This document shows positions 1 through 8,149 of a stretch of 11,130 bases of DNA, piece by piece. Every line of letters begins with the position of its first letter. Position 1 is the stretch's first letter. The DNA comes from Acidimicrobiales bacterium (lineage in GTDB: Bacteria > Actinomycetota > Acidimicrobiia > Acidimicrobiales > JAKAVM01): the NCBI GenBank assembly GCA_027451785.1, contig DAIDIS010000150.1:1-11130 (forward strand). The letters are read 5' to 3'. Under the pieces are notes generated by a model. The model had not been told where the DNA came from. It saw only the letters and a list, made by a program, of their open reading frames with translations, and made no database searches. The translations under genes and the position numbers were made by a program.

Positions 1-172
1 GCGCGTCCTGCTCGAAGTAAACGGGGTCCAGGCGGTCTTTTGGCGCCTCAGAGATCGCGTCCTCGCCATTCAGAATGTTGTGCCAGTACTCCTCAACACT
101 GCTCGCTCCGGGGAAAACGGCCGCCATACCGATAATGGCTATGGATACTCCTGGTGTCTTGTTATCAGCCAT
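1..172 (-). CDS. Start of a second Pfa/polyketide synthase gene, N-terminal ketosynthase (partial, runs off window)
   Basis: Only the first 57 codons are present. The ATG at 172-170 overlaps the stop of the large upstream synthase gene by 8 nt (ATGGCTGA), which suggests translational coupling. The visible protein begins MADNKTPGVSIAIIGMAAVF and continues with FPGASSVEEYW (residues 20-30) and EAPKDRLDP (42-50). This is the standard N-terminal edge of a beta-ketoacyl synthase: the I-A-I-I-G-M strand, the FPG turn, the W of the E-x-x-W motif and the conserved E-x-P-x-D-R segment. The KS catalytic Cys and His residues lie outside the window. In Pfa-type lipid synthase operons a second subunit (PfaC-like) also begins with a ketosynthase and carries the dehydratases, so that is the likeliest identity by context. 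It could instead be another modular synthase subunit. KS start: confident. Subunit identity: inference. Confidence 0.88.
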   Translation of the reverse strand, partial: MADNKTPGVSIAIIGMAAVFPGASSVEEYWHNILNGEDAISEAPKDRLDPVYFEQDA

Positions 173-3100
173 GGCTCGCCGACTGCAGCGACTGCGGGGG
201 CATTATGCCAATCCTGGTCCGGGCGAAGACAACCTCTGTGTCGAGCCACCTTCCCGATTCGAGGCCGTAAAGCACCAAGCCAATCCCTTCACCTACTCCA
301 ACGAGGCCGATGCCTCGCTTTACGTACTCACGCTCCAGCTCTGGGGAAACCATTCCCGTTTCCGCCCATGGACCCCAGTCGATGGCGATGACCCTGCCGG
401 GTATGTGAGAAGCGAGCTCCCAAGCAAAGGTTGCAACCGAGTCGTTGGCGCACGCGTAGTCGACCTGCCCTCTATTGCCGAATGCACCCGAAATGGAGGT
501 GAAGAAGACCATGAACCCAATATCATCACGGAGCGACTCGGCCAGGGCCTTGGCGCTCTCGGTCTTGGTCGAATACACCCTCTCGAAAGACTCGGGTGTC
601 TTGTCGGCAATCAACTTGTCCTCGATGACGCCCGCTCCATGAACGAGACCGTCGATTCGGCCGTGGTGCGCATAGATCGATGCCACCATCGCGTGAACCG
701 CATCCCGATCCCTGACATCCAGTTGGTGGTAATTGACGCGACCACCAGACTCTTGGATTGCTGCGATGACATTGCGAATCTCTCTCGCGCCCAATATTCT
801 TGAGCACTCCGCCTCGATCTCGGCAGGCTTCCTTAGCCCCTTTTCGATCAGGGCCTTCCGGATTGCGACTGCGTCAGCACAGCCTTCAAACACGGGATCC
901 TCTTCCGGGTCGGGCAACGGAGATCGACCGGCCAATTCAAGCTGGCACCGGTACTTGGCGGCAAGTGCCACAGCAAGCTTTCCGGTTATTCCCTTCGCAC
1001 CGCCGGTCAGCAGGATGACTGAGTTCTCGTCCACCGGAGGAATCGGCGAGTGAGCGTCGCGAGGTGGGTACTCGGCGTTCGTCTCGACCGGGAAGATCGC
1101 AGTTCGCGTACCGCCATGGTACCCAACCGCCACCGGCGAGCGACCCTCTTGGATCTGATCCCCTCCGGCGATCTTGGACTCCTCCCAGATTCCTTCCATC
1201 TCCAGCGCTATGTACTCGGCCAAAGTCGACGACTCGTCGCCTGGGTCCAAGTCCAGCGCCCTTACCGCTATATGCGGGTACTCTGCGGCAATCGATTTCG
1301 CCATACCGCTGATGCCGCCTCCAGCAGGATAAGTGGCAAGCGCCAGCGGCACAGAGCCCTCTCTGGGAACGGTGCTCTCCCGCCCGAACAAACCGCCCAA
1401 GCCCGTTACCAACATCAAGCCTCTCGTCCCGTTTGCCAGCACCGGCTTCAGTTGGGTGAAAATCTCAATCGGGTCCCAAGTGGACCTGGGCCAAAGAACT
1501 CCTAGATGAAGCACCACGTCGGGATTGCCGATCGGATCCCCCTTTGAGATTGTCGATACGGACGCTCCCTTGCCGACCAGAAGTTCCGCGACTTTTTGAG
1601 CCATGGGTCCGTCGTCTTCAACAATCGTAACCGTTAGGCCGGAAAGCGAGTCGCCAGGCTGCCCAGCCGCGACCGGTACCGCAAATGGCCGCAATACCGA
1701 TGCAATTGACCACTCCGGCACCCATGGTGGGGTGCCGGAAGGCGCGTCAAATTCTGAGTTCCGAGTTCCGTCACCGACGGAACCCGGTTCAGCTTTTAAA
1801 TTTGCTTGAGCATTACCTCCATCACTGACGGCTACTGCCTCTGCAAATCCGAAATGTGCGTCGATCCAACCGACGATCTCTCTCAAGGTCGTCTGGGCGA
1901 CAAGCTCTTCAACAACCGACTCGTCGAGTCCGCCTGCTGCATCCTCGGTTCCGAACCCGGCCTTTTCAGCAAGGTCACCGATGATCTCCAGACGCTTGAT
2001 CGAGTCGATACTGAGGTCCGCCTCCAAGTCGAGGTCGGCTCCCAACATTTCGATCGGGTATCCGGTTCGCTCGCTCACCAGCTTTTGCAGCTCGACGAGA
2101 AGCGCCTCGCCGCTAAGCATCGGAACCGCCCCGCCACCGGAATCCGGGCGGACGTGTGCCACCGGGGCCTGGCTATGAGGCTCGTAACCGTTCGCGCTAG
2201 GTGCCCCCGAAGAGCCATTGGCGGAGCCGTTGGCCGAGTGAGAGGCGCTGGACCCATTTGACTGGGCTGAGCCCCCACCGTAGGAAGGCTGGGAAGACCC
2301 CAGATCCTGTCGCTGGGCGGGAGGAGCCTGTACTTGGGAGTGCGGAGGAGCTTGCTCGTATTGCTCATAGTCAAAGTCGGCTTGCGGAGCCGCCTGATCG
2401 TAAGCACCAGACCGAGAGAAGCTGTCGGGCGGAGCTGAAATCGCTGCTGCCGGTGCCGGCGCGGCCCACCTTTCGTCTTGTGCGGCGAACTGGCCGGGCA
2501 TGAACACCGGCTGTTGAGCCTCAGGAGACTGTTGGGCTGTGCCGAGGTAGCCGAGCATTACCTGACGCTGGGCCTCGACTATCTCTCGCATGGCTTGAAG
2601 GTGCGCGAGCATTGCGGCGTCGCGACCCGAAGCGCTGGGATACACGGGTACTCCTCCCTGATGATGGATCTGTTGTGGTTGGCGTTGAGCCGGTTGGGCA
2701 TTGGCAGGCCGATCACCAATCGGTGGTCGTGTCTGTGCTGCCGGGTTGGGTGTCAAGCTTTGGCGAGCCGCCGGTGCATTCCGACGGGCTGGCGGCGAGC
2801 TTGGTGATGCGACCCCAGGCAAGCCCGAACTTGGCTGTTGCCCCGCAATAGCCCCAGGCGGCGGGGCGGCCTGCTCTGGCACTTGAGCCTGTGATGGCTG
2901 AACGGCCCGAGCCTGCACAGTTATCGCTTCTCGCTTCGCGTCCGAAGTGGGTCCATTGGCCTGGGCGGCTGCAACCGACGCCAGCTCAACCCTGAGCTCG
3001 GGAGCTGGGAGAAGACCGCCGGCCACAACGTTGCCGGAGGAGTCTCGGACGAGGTGACCATTCACCATCCATCGCTTCGGTGCAACAAGCGATCCGGCTT

Positions 3101-6100
3101 CAACCTTCCGTGCCCTTCCCTCGAAGAGCCTGGCGGGGTCGATCTCGACGCCACTGGTGGCCAGCTCGGCCAGAGCGACCAGAAGTCTCCTGATTCCATG
3201 CTCGGTGGAGACATCTGTGCATACGGCCAGATGAGGCCGGTCGCCAAGAATCTTCGCCACCAGTTGAGTCAGGACCTTGCCGGGACCCGTCTCTACGAAG
3301 ATTCGGGCGCCGTCTTCATACATTCTCTCGATCTGCTCGGTAAAGCGCACCGGATTGGCAATTTGATTAGCCAAAAGCTCGATGACGCCCTCGGGCTCTT
3401 CGGGATACGGAGCGGCAATCGTGTTCGAGTAAACAGGCAGCTCCAAGTTTCCGAGGCCTGCTTCTGAGAGGCGCTCTGCGAAGGCAGGAGCGGCTTGAGC
3501 TACAACGGGGCTGTGGAAGGCACAGGCGACCGGGATCATCCTGCACGCAAGACCGTTCTCCTCCAAAGCCGAAATGGCGACTTCGAGGTCTTTGGTAGGC
3601 CCGGAAATAACTACCTGTGAAGGCGAGTTGTCATTAGCCACCACAACAGGAGAGCCCTTCGGCAGCGCGGCGGCCACTTGTTCACCCCTTGCCGATACGG
3701 CCGCCATGCCGCCAGGATCGGATCCAGCGGCAGCCAAGATGAGCTGGCCTCGTGCCTCGGAGAGCGCCGGTAGATCCTCGGCGTCTATAGCTCCGGCTAG
3801 CCACAGCGCTACAAGTTCACCGTAGCTATGCCCACCGGCCATCGCCGGCTCAACACCGAACTCCGAAAGGAGTGCCGCCATTGCCATGCCCGCCATACCA
3901 AGGGCCGGCTGGGCGACGGTCGTATCGGTAATCTCCTCTTTGAACCTGGCCTTGTCCGACTCGGAGGTCGGCATTGGGGGGAACATCTTGGGTACAAACT
4001 TCACACCGGGAGCGAGGTATCGCTGCAAAGACGGGAAGGCCACAAAGATTTCCGAAAGCATCCCAGGACGCTGGCTACCTTGTCCCGGGAACAAAAAGGC
4101 AACTTTCCCACCGCTCACCTTATTGTTCGGCTGGAAAATCCCGTTTTTGGGATCGAACTCGCCAATCCTCGTCCTGGTCAGCTTTGCACGAAGGTCTTCA
4201 AGCCCCGATGCAACCACGGCGTATTGGGCCGGGCCGGAACCTGATGTACAGGTGGTAAATGCCAGGTCACGGAATTGGGCATCAGTGGACTCAGTCGACG
4301 GCTGCGAAAGCATTGCATCGATGAGTGCTTCCGTCTTGCCGATCTGCACCAAGGCGTCCTCAACAGTGTCCCCACGGAAGAGGAACAGCTCGGCCGGCCA
4401 GTCGGTATAGCCATGCCTGGGTAGTTCGGAACCATCGTGTGCGCGAAGGACAGCATGGAAGTTGGTGCCTCCGAAACCAAAGGCTGATACCCCGGCGATC
4501 CTCTCGGCGTCCGGCCACGGAGCGGTCTCGGTCCGGAAGGTGAACGGGCCGCCCTCTTTGAACCCTGGGTTGGGTGCGCTGATGTTTAGAGTCGGTGGCC
4601 GCACACCGTTGTATAGGGCAAGGGAGGTCTTGATAATCCCCGCAAGTCCCGCAGCACACTTGGTATGGCCGATCTGGGACTTTATGGATCCGAGAGAGGC
4701 TTGAGCCGGAGAAGCCCCGGCCCCTTCAAAAAAGTCATTCAAGGTCGCAAGCTCAGTCCGGTCCCCTACAACGGTCCCGGTCCCATGGGCTTCAATCATC
4801 CCCACCTGTGATGGTTTCACACCCGACTTTGAATAGGCACGGTCAAGAGCCCTGCGCTGACCTTCAGCCCTCGGTGCGGTCAGGCCCAAGCACCTACCGT
4901 CGCTGGACCCGGCGATCCCTTCGATGACGGAGTAAATGCGATCCCCGTCCCTTTCGGCGTCGGCGAGCCTCTTCAAGACAACACAAGCAACACCTTCACC
5001 CAGAACGATCCCATCGGCTTCGGCGTCGAAGCTTTGGCATTGCCCAGTAGGAGATAGAGCATGAACCGCTGAGAAAAGGAGGTAATCGGTTATCCCGTTG
5101 TGCAGGTCGGCTGCTCCGCACAGCACCATGTCCGATACGCCTTCAACCAGCTCTTTACACGACAAGTCCAACGCCGCAAGAGATGCGGCACAGGCTGCGT
5201 CGACGGTGTAGTTGACTCCGCCCAAGTCAAGCCTATTGGCGATTCTTCCCGCAATGACATTCGTAAGCACTCCAGGGAAAGAGTCCTCGGTGAGAGTCGG
5301 GAACTTCTCAGCCATTTCTTCCGGAATCTCGCCAAAAATCTCCGGAAACAGCGACTTGAACCCATAAGTAGAAGCCAAGTCGGTACCGGCCTCGGCTCCG
5401 AAGATTACGGAGACCTTATCCCTTTCAAATTCCCGGTCGGCATATCCGGCATCGGCAAGTGCCCTTTGAGCAACTTCAAGGCCAAGGAGCTGGCACGGCT
5501 CAATCGACGACAACGACTTGGGAGGAATCCCATACGAGAGGGCATCGAAGGTTACCGCCGGGATGAAGCCGCCCCATTTCGAAGGGGTCTTCTTGCCATC
5601 GGACGAAGTGAAGGAGTCCTTGTCGTAATACCGGTCGATCGTCCATCTCTCGGCGGGCACCTCGGTAATCGAGTTCACTCCCTTTACGATGTTGCCCCAG
5701 AAGCGATCCTTCGAGTCGGCCTCGGGGAAGATGCAGCCGATTCCGATAATGGCAATCGGAGTGGCCCTTCGCTCAGAGGCGACAGGCGCCGGCCGCGCAA
5801 CTTCTGCGTCGGGAGCGTCATTGGCCGTCTTCCTCTTCTGTCGGGCACGACTGGTCTTGGCGCTACCGGCGCTACCGGCAACCCGAGTTCCGGACACAAA
5901 GAGCTCCTCGTCGGCAATCGACTCAACTCTTGCACTCAAAACTTCTTGGCCACCCTCAGAGACATCACTATGCAGATCTGCCACCGTAGTTGTGTCGGCA
6001 CGAAGCGCTGCCACCTGACCCATCATGAACATACCGTCCCGTACCTGGGTTCCCTCGTCCACGCTGCCAACTCGGTCGCCGTCACGAGATAGGCCCTTGC

Positions 6101-7889
6101 TTGCGATTCGCAGGCGGCCCAAGTTGAGCATCTCCAGTGTGCCCCACATCTCCTTGGCTGGGGCTCCTTCGGCCTCCAGGCGATCGCGCTCCGCCTCGAA
6201 CATCGCTACATAGTCACTATCAACGCACCTGGTCGCATGCCCCGGTGAGGTCTCAAGCAGCACTGTGTGCTTGGCGCCGACCGCAGCAGACTGGAAGCCC
6301 GGCATTATGGCGCCTTGAGTGACCGCCTCTTGCGTGAAGATGTAAGCAGTCCCCATGAGGACGCCGACCGATGCTCCCGCCTCTACCAAGCCCGCAGCCA
6401 TCGCCGAGACCATCGCAGCAGACTTTGCGTCGTGCACTCCCCCGGCGAACAGAGCGTTGATTTCCTCTGCCTTGCCGGAAGCAACTATCCGCTCGATCTG
6501 GGGCTCCCAAAGAGCGAAGCTCGAACGGGGACCGACATGGCCTCCGCACTCGCGCCCTTCGAACACGAAGTTCCTTGCACCCTCAGCAATAAACCGATCC
6601 AAAAGGCCCGGAGAAGGTACGTGAAGGAAAGTCGTTATCCCCGCGTCTTCGAGCGGCTTTGCCAAGGTTGGCCTGCCACCCGCTATCAACGCCAACGGTG
6701 GAAGCACCTTGGCGATCTCGGCGAGTTGCTCTTCGCGCAACTCTGGTGGGACAAAACCCAATATCCCAGCTCCCCAAGGCATGTCTCCAAGTAGATCCTT
6801 GGCTTTGCTCAGGATCTCTCTCACCTCGTCACCTCGCAAAAGTGCGAGCGCCAGGAATGGAACGCCACCAGCTTTGGCAACAGCGAGCGAGAACTCAGGA
6901 ACATCGCTGACCCTGGTCATGGGTCCCTGTGCAATCGGGTAACGGGAACCAAGCTTCTCCGCCAGCCGGGAGCCGGGAGCCAACGCCCTCTGTTCCGCGG
7001 CCTTGGCCGGCTGCTCTTTCATCGACTTGAGGTGTGCTTGGATTACCCCACCCGTAGAGCGATATTTCGAAGCCAGAACCTTCGCGAACGATGCCTCCTG
7101 TCCCACTGGAACAAAGCCGGCCTTAAGGGATCGACCGGATATGGCGGCGGAAACATCCTCGACAGTGGTTAAACGGCTGAGCTTCGCCGACGGCAAGTCT
7201 GGCCTCACATAGACGCGGTGTTCCCCGAAAACAGCAGTTTCGGACCCATCCATCGCTGTTATGGCAAGTCTGAGGTCGTCGGGGATCAAAGACTCTCGTA
7301 CTAAAGCGAGTTGGTCCGAGAGCACCACTCCCGCTGCGCCTCCCGCAATGGCGGCGGCGGCGGTTGCCGTACCAACGCCTCCTTGAACCCAGATCGGAAG
7401 CTCGGTCGCATCCGTGACCGACTGAGTGAGCACGAAAGCTGTCTCTTCACCGACTCGGCCGCCGGATTCGGATCCTTTGGCGACAAGCCCCCAAGCTCCT
7501 GCAGCCTCAGCCGCCTGTGCTTCCTGTACGGACGTGATCTCCACGATCAGCCGAACACCGAGTTCGGCCATCCCCTCCAGTGGAAGGCCATTTTCAACCA
7601 AAAGGTACCCAACGTTCGGTGCCAAAGAAAGCACCTCGGCAACACCGAGAGCCGACCTGCTGGTGATGCGGACTCCGAAGGCCCGTTGCAGCCTTTTGTC
7701 GGTGCTTCGCAGATGCTCCTTGGCAATCCGCGCGTCACCGCCCAAGTCGAGAACCCCCAGTGCACCCGCTCGGACTGCAGCTACTGTCATGGTCGCGTTC
7801 GGCAACTCGAATGGGTTCACTGCCAACACCCGAAATTGCCCTTGTCTCGTACTCAACACTGCAACTCGCTTCAAATTAGGAGGCGTCAC
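165..7889 (-). CDS. Pfa-type multidomain polyketide/fatty-acid synthase: NMO-NMO-KS-AT-ACP-psiKR-KR (2574 aa)
   Basis: A cytosolic megasynthase that should build an acyl chain from malonyl units on its own carrier protein and reduce the beta-keto group. Domains in order: two flavin nitronate-monooxygenase/FabK-like barrels (about 1-215 and 305-625; the second has E-C-G-G-H451-V-G, the first has R145 at the matching place); a basic linker; ketosynthase (about 708-1135) with Cys900, His1035 and His1075; acyltransferase (about 1262-1575) with FPGQGSQ 1267-1273, nucleophile Ser1355 in GHSYGE and His1459 in AFHSP, malonyl-like; a low-complexity linker (1625-1920) with a helix at 1760-1783; one ACP with phosphopantetheine Ser1963 in DSIKRLEI; a structural half-KR (2055-2285); and a KR with TGGAKGIT 2295-2302, Ser2465, Tyr2478 and Asn2482. 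The GTG start at 7889 follows GGAG by 5 nt, and an in-frame TAG lies just upstream. The KS, DSIK carrier and KR order match PfaA, and the N-terminal barrels recall PfaD. No dehydratase or tandem ACPs are present. Product unknown. Confidence 0.95.
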   Translation of the reverse strand: MTPPNLKRVAVLSTRQGQFRVLAVNPFELPNATMTVAAVRAGALGVLDLGGDARIAKEHLRSTDKRLQRAFGVRITSRSALGVAEVLSLAPNVGYLLVENGLPLEGMAELGVRLIVEITSVQEAQAAEAAGAWGLVAKGSESGGRVGEETAFVLTQSVTDATELPIWVQGGVGTATAAAAIAGGAAGVVLSDQLALVRESLIPDDLRLAITAMDGSETAVFGEHRVYVRPDLPSAKLSRLTTVEDVSAAISGRSLKAGFVPVGQEASFAKVLASKYRSTGGVIQAHLKSMKEQPAKAAEQRALAPGSRLAEKLGSRYPIAQGPMTRVSDVPEFSLAVAKAGGVPFLALALLRGDEVREILSKAKDLLGDMPWGAGILGFVPPELREEQLAEIAKVLPPLALIAGGRPTLAKPLEDAGITTFLHVPSPGLLDRFIAEGARNFVFEGRECGGHVGPRSSFALWEPQIERIVASGKAEEINALFAGGVHDAKSAAMVSAMAAGLVEAGASVGVLMGTAYIFTQEAVTQGAIMPGFQSAAVGAKHTVLLETSPGHATRCVDSDYVAMFEAERDRLEAEGAPAKEMWGTLEMLNLGRLRIASKGLSRDGDRVGSVDEGTQVRDGMFMMGQVAALRADTTTVADLHSDVSEGGQEVLSARVESIADEELFVSGTRVAGSAGSAKTSRARQKRKTANDAPDAEVARPAPVASERRATPIAIIGIGCIFPEADSKDRFWGNIVKGVNSITEVPAERWTIDRYYDKDSFTSSDGKKTPSKWGGFIPAVTFDALSYGIPPKSLSSIEPCQLLGLEVAQRALADAGYADREFERDKVSVIFGAEAGTDLASTYGFKSLFPEIFGEIPEEMAEKFPTLTEDSFPGVLTNVIAGRIANRLDLGGVNYTVDAACAASLAALDLSCKELVEGVSDMVLCGAADLHNGITDYLLFSAVHALSPTGQCQSFDAEADGIVLGEGVACVVLKRLADAERDGDRIYSVIEGIAGSSDGRCLGLTAPRAEGQRRALDRAYSKSGVKPSQVGMIEAHGTGTVVGDRTELATLNDFFEGAGASPAQASLGSIKSQIGHTKCAAGLAGIIKTSLALYNGVRPPTLNISAPNPGFKEGGPFTFRTETAPWPDAERIAGVSAFGFGGTNFHAVLRAHDGSELPRHGYTDWPAELFLFRGDTVEDALVQIGKTEALIDAMLSQPSTESTDAQFRDLAFTTCTSGSGPAQYAVVASGLEDLRAKLTRTRIGEFDPKNGIFQPNNKVSGGKVAFLFPGQGSQRPGMLSEIFVAFPSLQRYLAPGVKFVPKMFPPMPTSESDKARFKEEITDTTVAQPALGMAGMAMAALLSEFGVEPAMAGGHSYGELVALWLAGAIDAEDLPALSEARGQLILAAAGSDPGGMAAVSARGEQVAAALPKGSPVVVANDNSPSQVVISGPTKDLEVAISALEENGLACRMIPVACAFHSPVVAQAAPAFAERLSEAGLGNLELPVYSNTIAAPYPEEPEGVIELLANQIANPVRFTEQIERMYEDGARIFVETGPGKVLTQLVAKILGDRPHLAVCTDVSTEHGIRRLLVALAELATSGVEIDPARLFEGRARKVEAGSLVAPKRWMVNGHLVRDSSGNVVAGGLLPAPELRVELASVAAAQANGPTSDAKREAITVQARAVQPSQAQVPEQAAPPPGAIAGQQPSSGLPGVASPSSPPARRNAPAARQSLTPNPAAQTRPPIGDRPANAQPAQRQPQQIHHQGGVPVYPSASGRDAAMLAHLQAMREIVEAQRQVMLGYLGTAQQSPEAQQPVFMPGQFAAQDERWAAPAPAAAISAPPDSFSRSGAYDQAAPQADFDYEQYEQAPPHSQVQAPPAQRQDLGSSQPSYGGGSAQSNGSSASHSANGSANGSSGAPSANGYEPHSQAPVAHVRPDSGGGAVPMLSGEALLVELQKLVSERTGYPIEMLGADLDLEADLSIDSIKRLEIIGDLAEKAGFGTEDAAGGLDESVVEELVAQTTLREIVGWIDAHFGFAEAVAVSDGGNAQANLKAEPGSVGDGTRNSEFDAPSGTPPWVPEWSIASVLRPFAVPVAAGQPGDSLSGLTVTIVEDDGPMAQKVAELLVGKGASVSTISKGDPIGNPDVVLHLGVLWPRSTWDPIEIFTQLKPVLANGTRGLMLVTGLGGLFGRESTVPREGSVPLALATYPAGGGISGMAKSIAAEYPHIAVRALDLDPGDESSTLAEYIALEMEGIWEESKIAGGDQIQEGRSPVAVGYHGGTRTAIFPVETNAEYPPRDAHSPIPPVDENSVILLTGGAKGITGKLAVALAAKYRCQLELAGRSPLPDPEEDPVFEGCADAVAIRKALIEKGLRKPAEIEAECSRILGAREIRNVIAAIQESGGRVNYHQLDVRDRDAVHAMVASIYAHHGRIDGLVHGAGVIEDKLIADKTPESFERVYSTKTESAKALAESLRDDIGFMVFFTSISGAFGNRGQVDYACANDSVATFAWELASHIPGRVIAIDWGPWAETGMVSPELEREYVKRGIGLVGVGEGIGLVLYGLESGRWLDTEVVFARTRIGIMPPQSLQSASHG

Positions 7890-7898
7890 TCGTTCTCC
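7890..7898 (-). promoter_or_regulatory. Ribosome binding site deciding the GTG start of the synthase
   Basis: Read on the minus strand, GGAGAACGA directly precedes the GTG at 7889-7887. GGAG stands 5 nt from the start codon, a normal Shine-Dalgarno spacing. An in-frame TAG occurs six codons upstream of the GTG, so no longer N-terminus is possible here. Confidence 0.7.
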
Positions 7899-7985
7899 AC
7901 GTGCCTAGGCAGGGTGTTTTCTGATGCCTCACAACCCACCTCTTCTCGGTGAATCAATTTCTCGAATAAGGGCTTAAGCAAAGTC

Positions 7986-8003
7986 CCGGTGCCGTGTTAC
8001 CGG
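7986..8003. repeat. Short inverted repeat CCGGT-N8-ACCGG
   Basis: Five-base arms are separated by eight bases, about 100 bp upstream of the synthase start codon. The right arm is joined to a GTTAC that recurs 10 bp further on (7996-8000 and 8006-8010), one helical turn apart. This could be an operator for a dimeric regulator, but arms this short arise often by chance. Confidence 0.3.
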
Positions 8004-8054
8004 CAGTTACTTTGCGTGATTTCAAACATTGTAAACGGTAGAAAGTGGCGGATC

Positions 8055-8060
8055 TATACT
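8055..8060 (+). promoter_or_regulatory. Possible -10 hexamer TATACT for the diguanylate cyclase operon
   Basis: TATACT differs from the TATAAT consensus at one position. The nearest -35-like hexamer, TTGTAA at 8029-8034, is 20 bp away, longer than the usual 16-18 bp, so the pair is weak. If used, the leader before the GTG at 8323 would be about 255 nt and would contain the palindrome at 8137-8149. Confidence 0.25.
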
Positions 8061-8136
8061 CAATCTACCTGGTATTATCACCGTCCGTGGTTAGTTACTT
8101 CCCCTCAGACGCCACTAAACGATGACACCTTAATTG

Positions 8137-8149
8137 TCACTGTCAGTGA
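8137..8149. repeat. Perfect 13-bp odd palindrome TCACTG-T-CAGTGA
   Basis: Six-base arms are exact reverse complements around one central base. The palindrome is flanked by AATTG (8132-8136) and CAATT (8155-8159), a second, looser inverted pair. The site sits near the middle of the divergent region, where one protein could influence both operons. The form fits an operator for a dimeric helix-turn-helix regulator. A terminator is unlikely because no long stem or T-run follows. The regulator is not identifiable from the window. Confidence 0.4.

Noticed and set aside
75..803. 242-codon plus-strand frame opposite the KR and the second synthase gene
   Set aside because: Antisense to the ketoreductase catalytic region; no recognisable motifs and no credible ribosome site.
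2185..2262. S-A-N-G / N-G-S-S coding repeats considered as a DNA repeat or CRISPR-like array
   Set aside because: The units are short, irregular and in frame; they are low-complexity linker coding sequence.
5100..6092. 330-codon open frame on the plus strand opposite the synthase
   Set aside because: It lies wholly antisense to the KS and KS-upstream coding sequence, which has clear catalytic motifs. Its translation is rich in Arg and Gly with no domain pattern, as expected of a shadow frame in GC-rich DNA.
7311..7952. 213-codon plus-strand frame crossing the synthase start
   Set aside because: Antisense to the first flavin barrel; the composition looks like a shadow frame and no family pattern is visible.
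8137..8149. Palindrome read as a transcription terminator or riboswitch stem
   Set aside because: The stem is only six pairs with a one-base centre, no T-run follows, and it sits between divergent genes where no terminator is needed.
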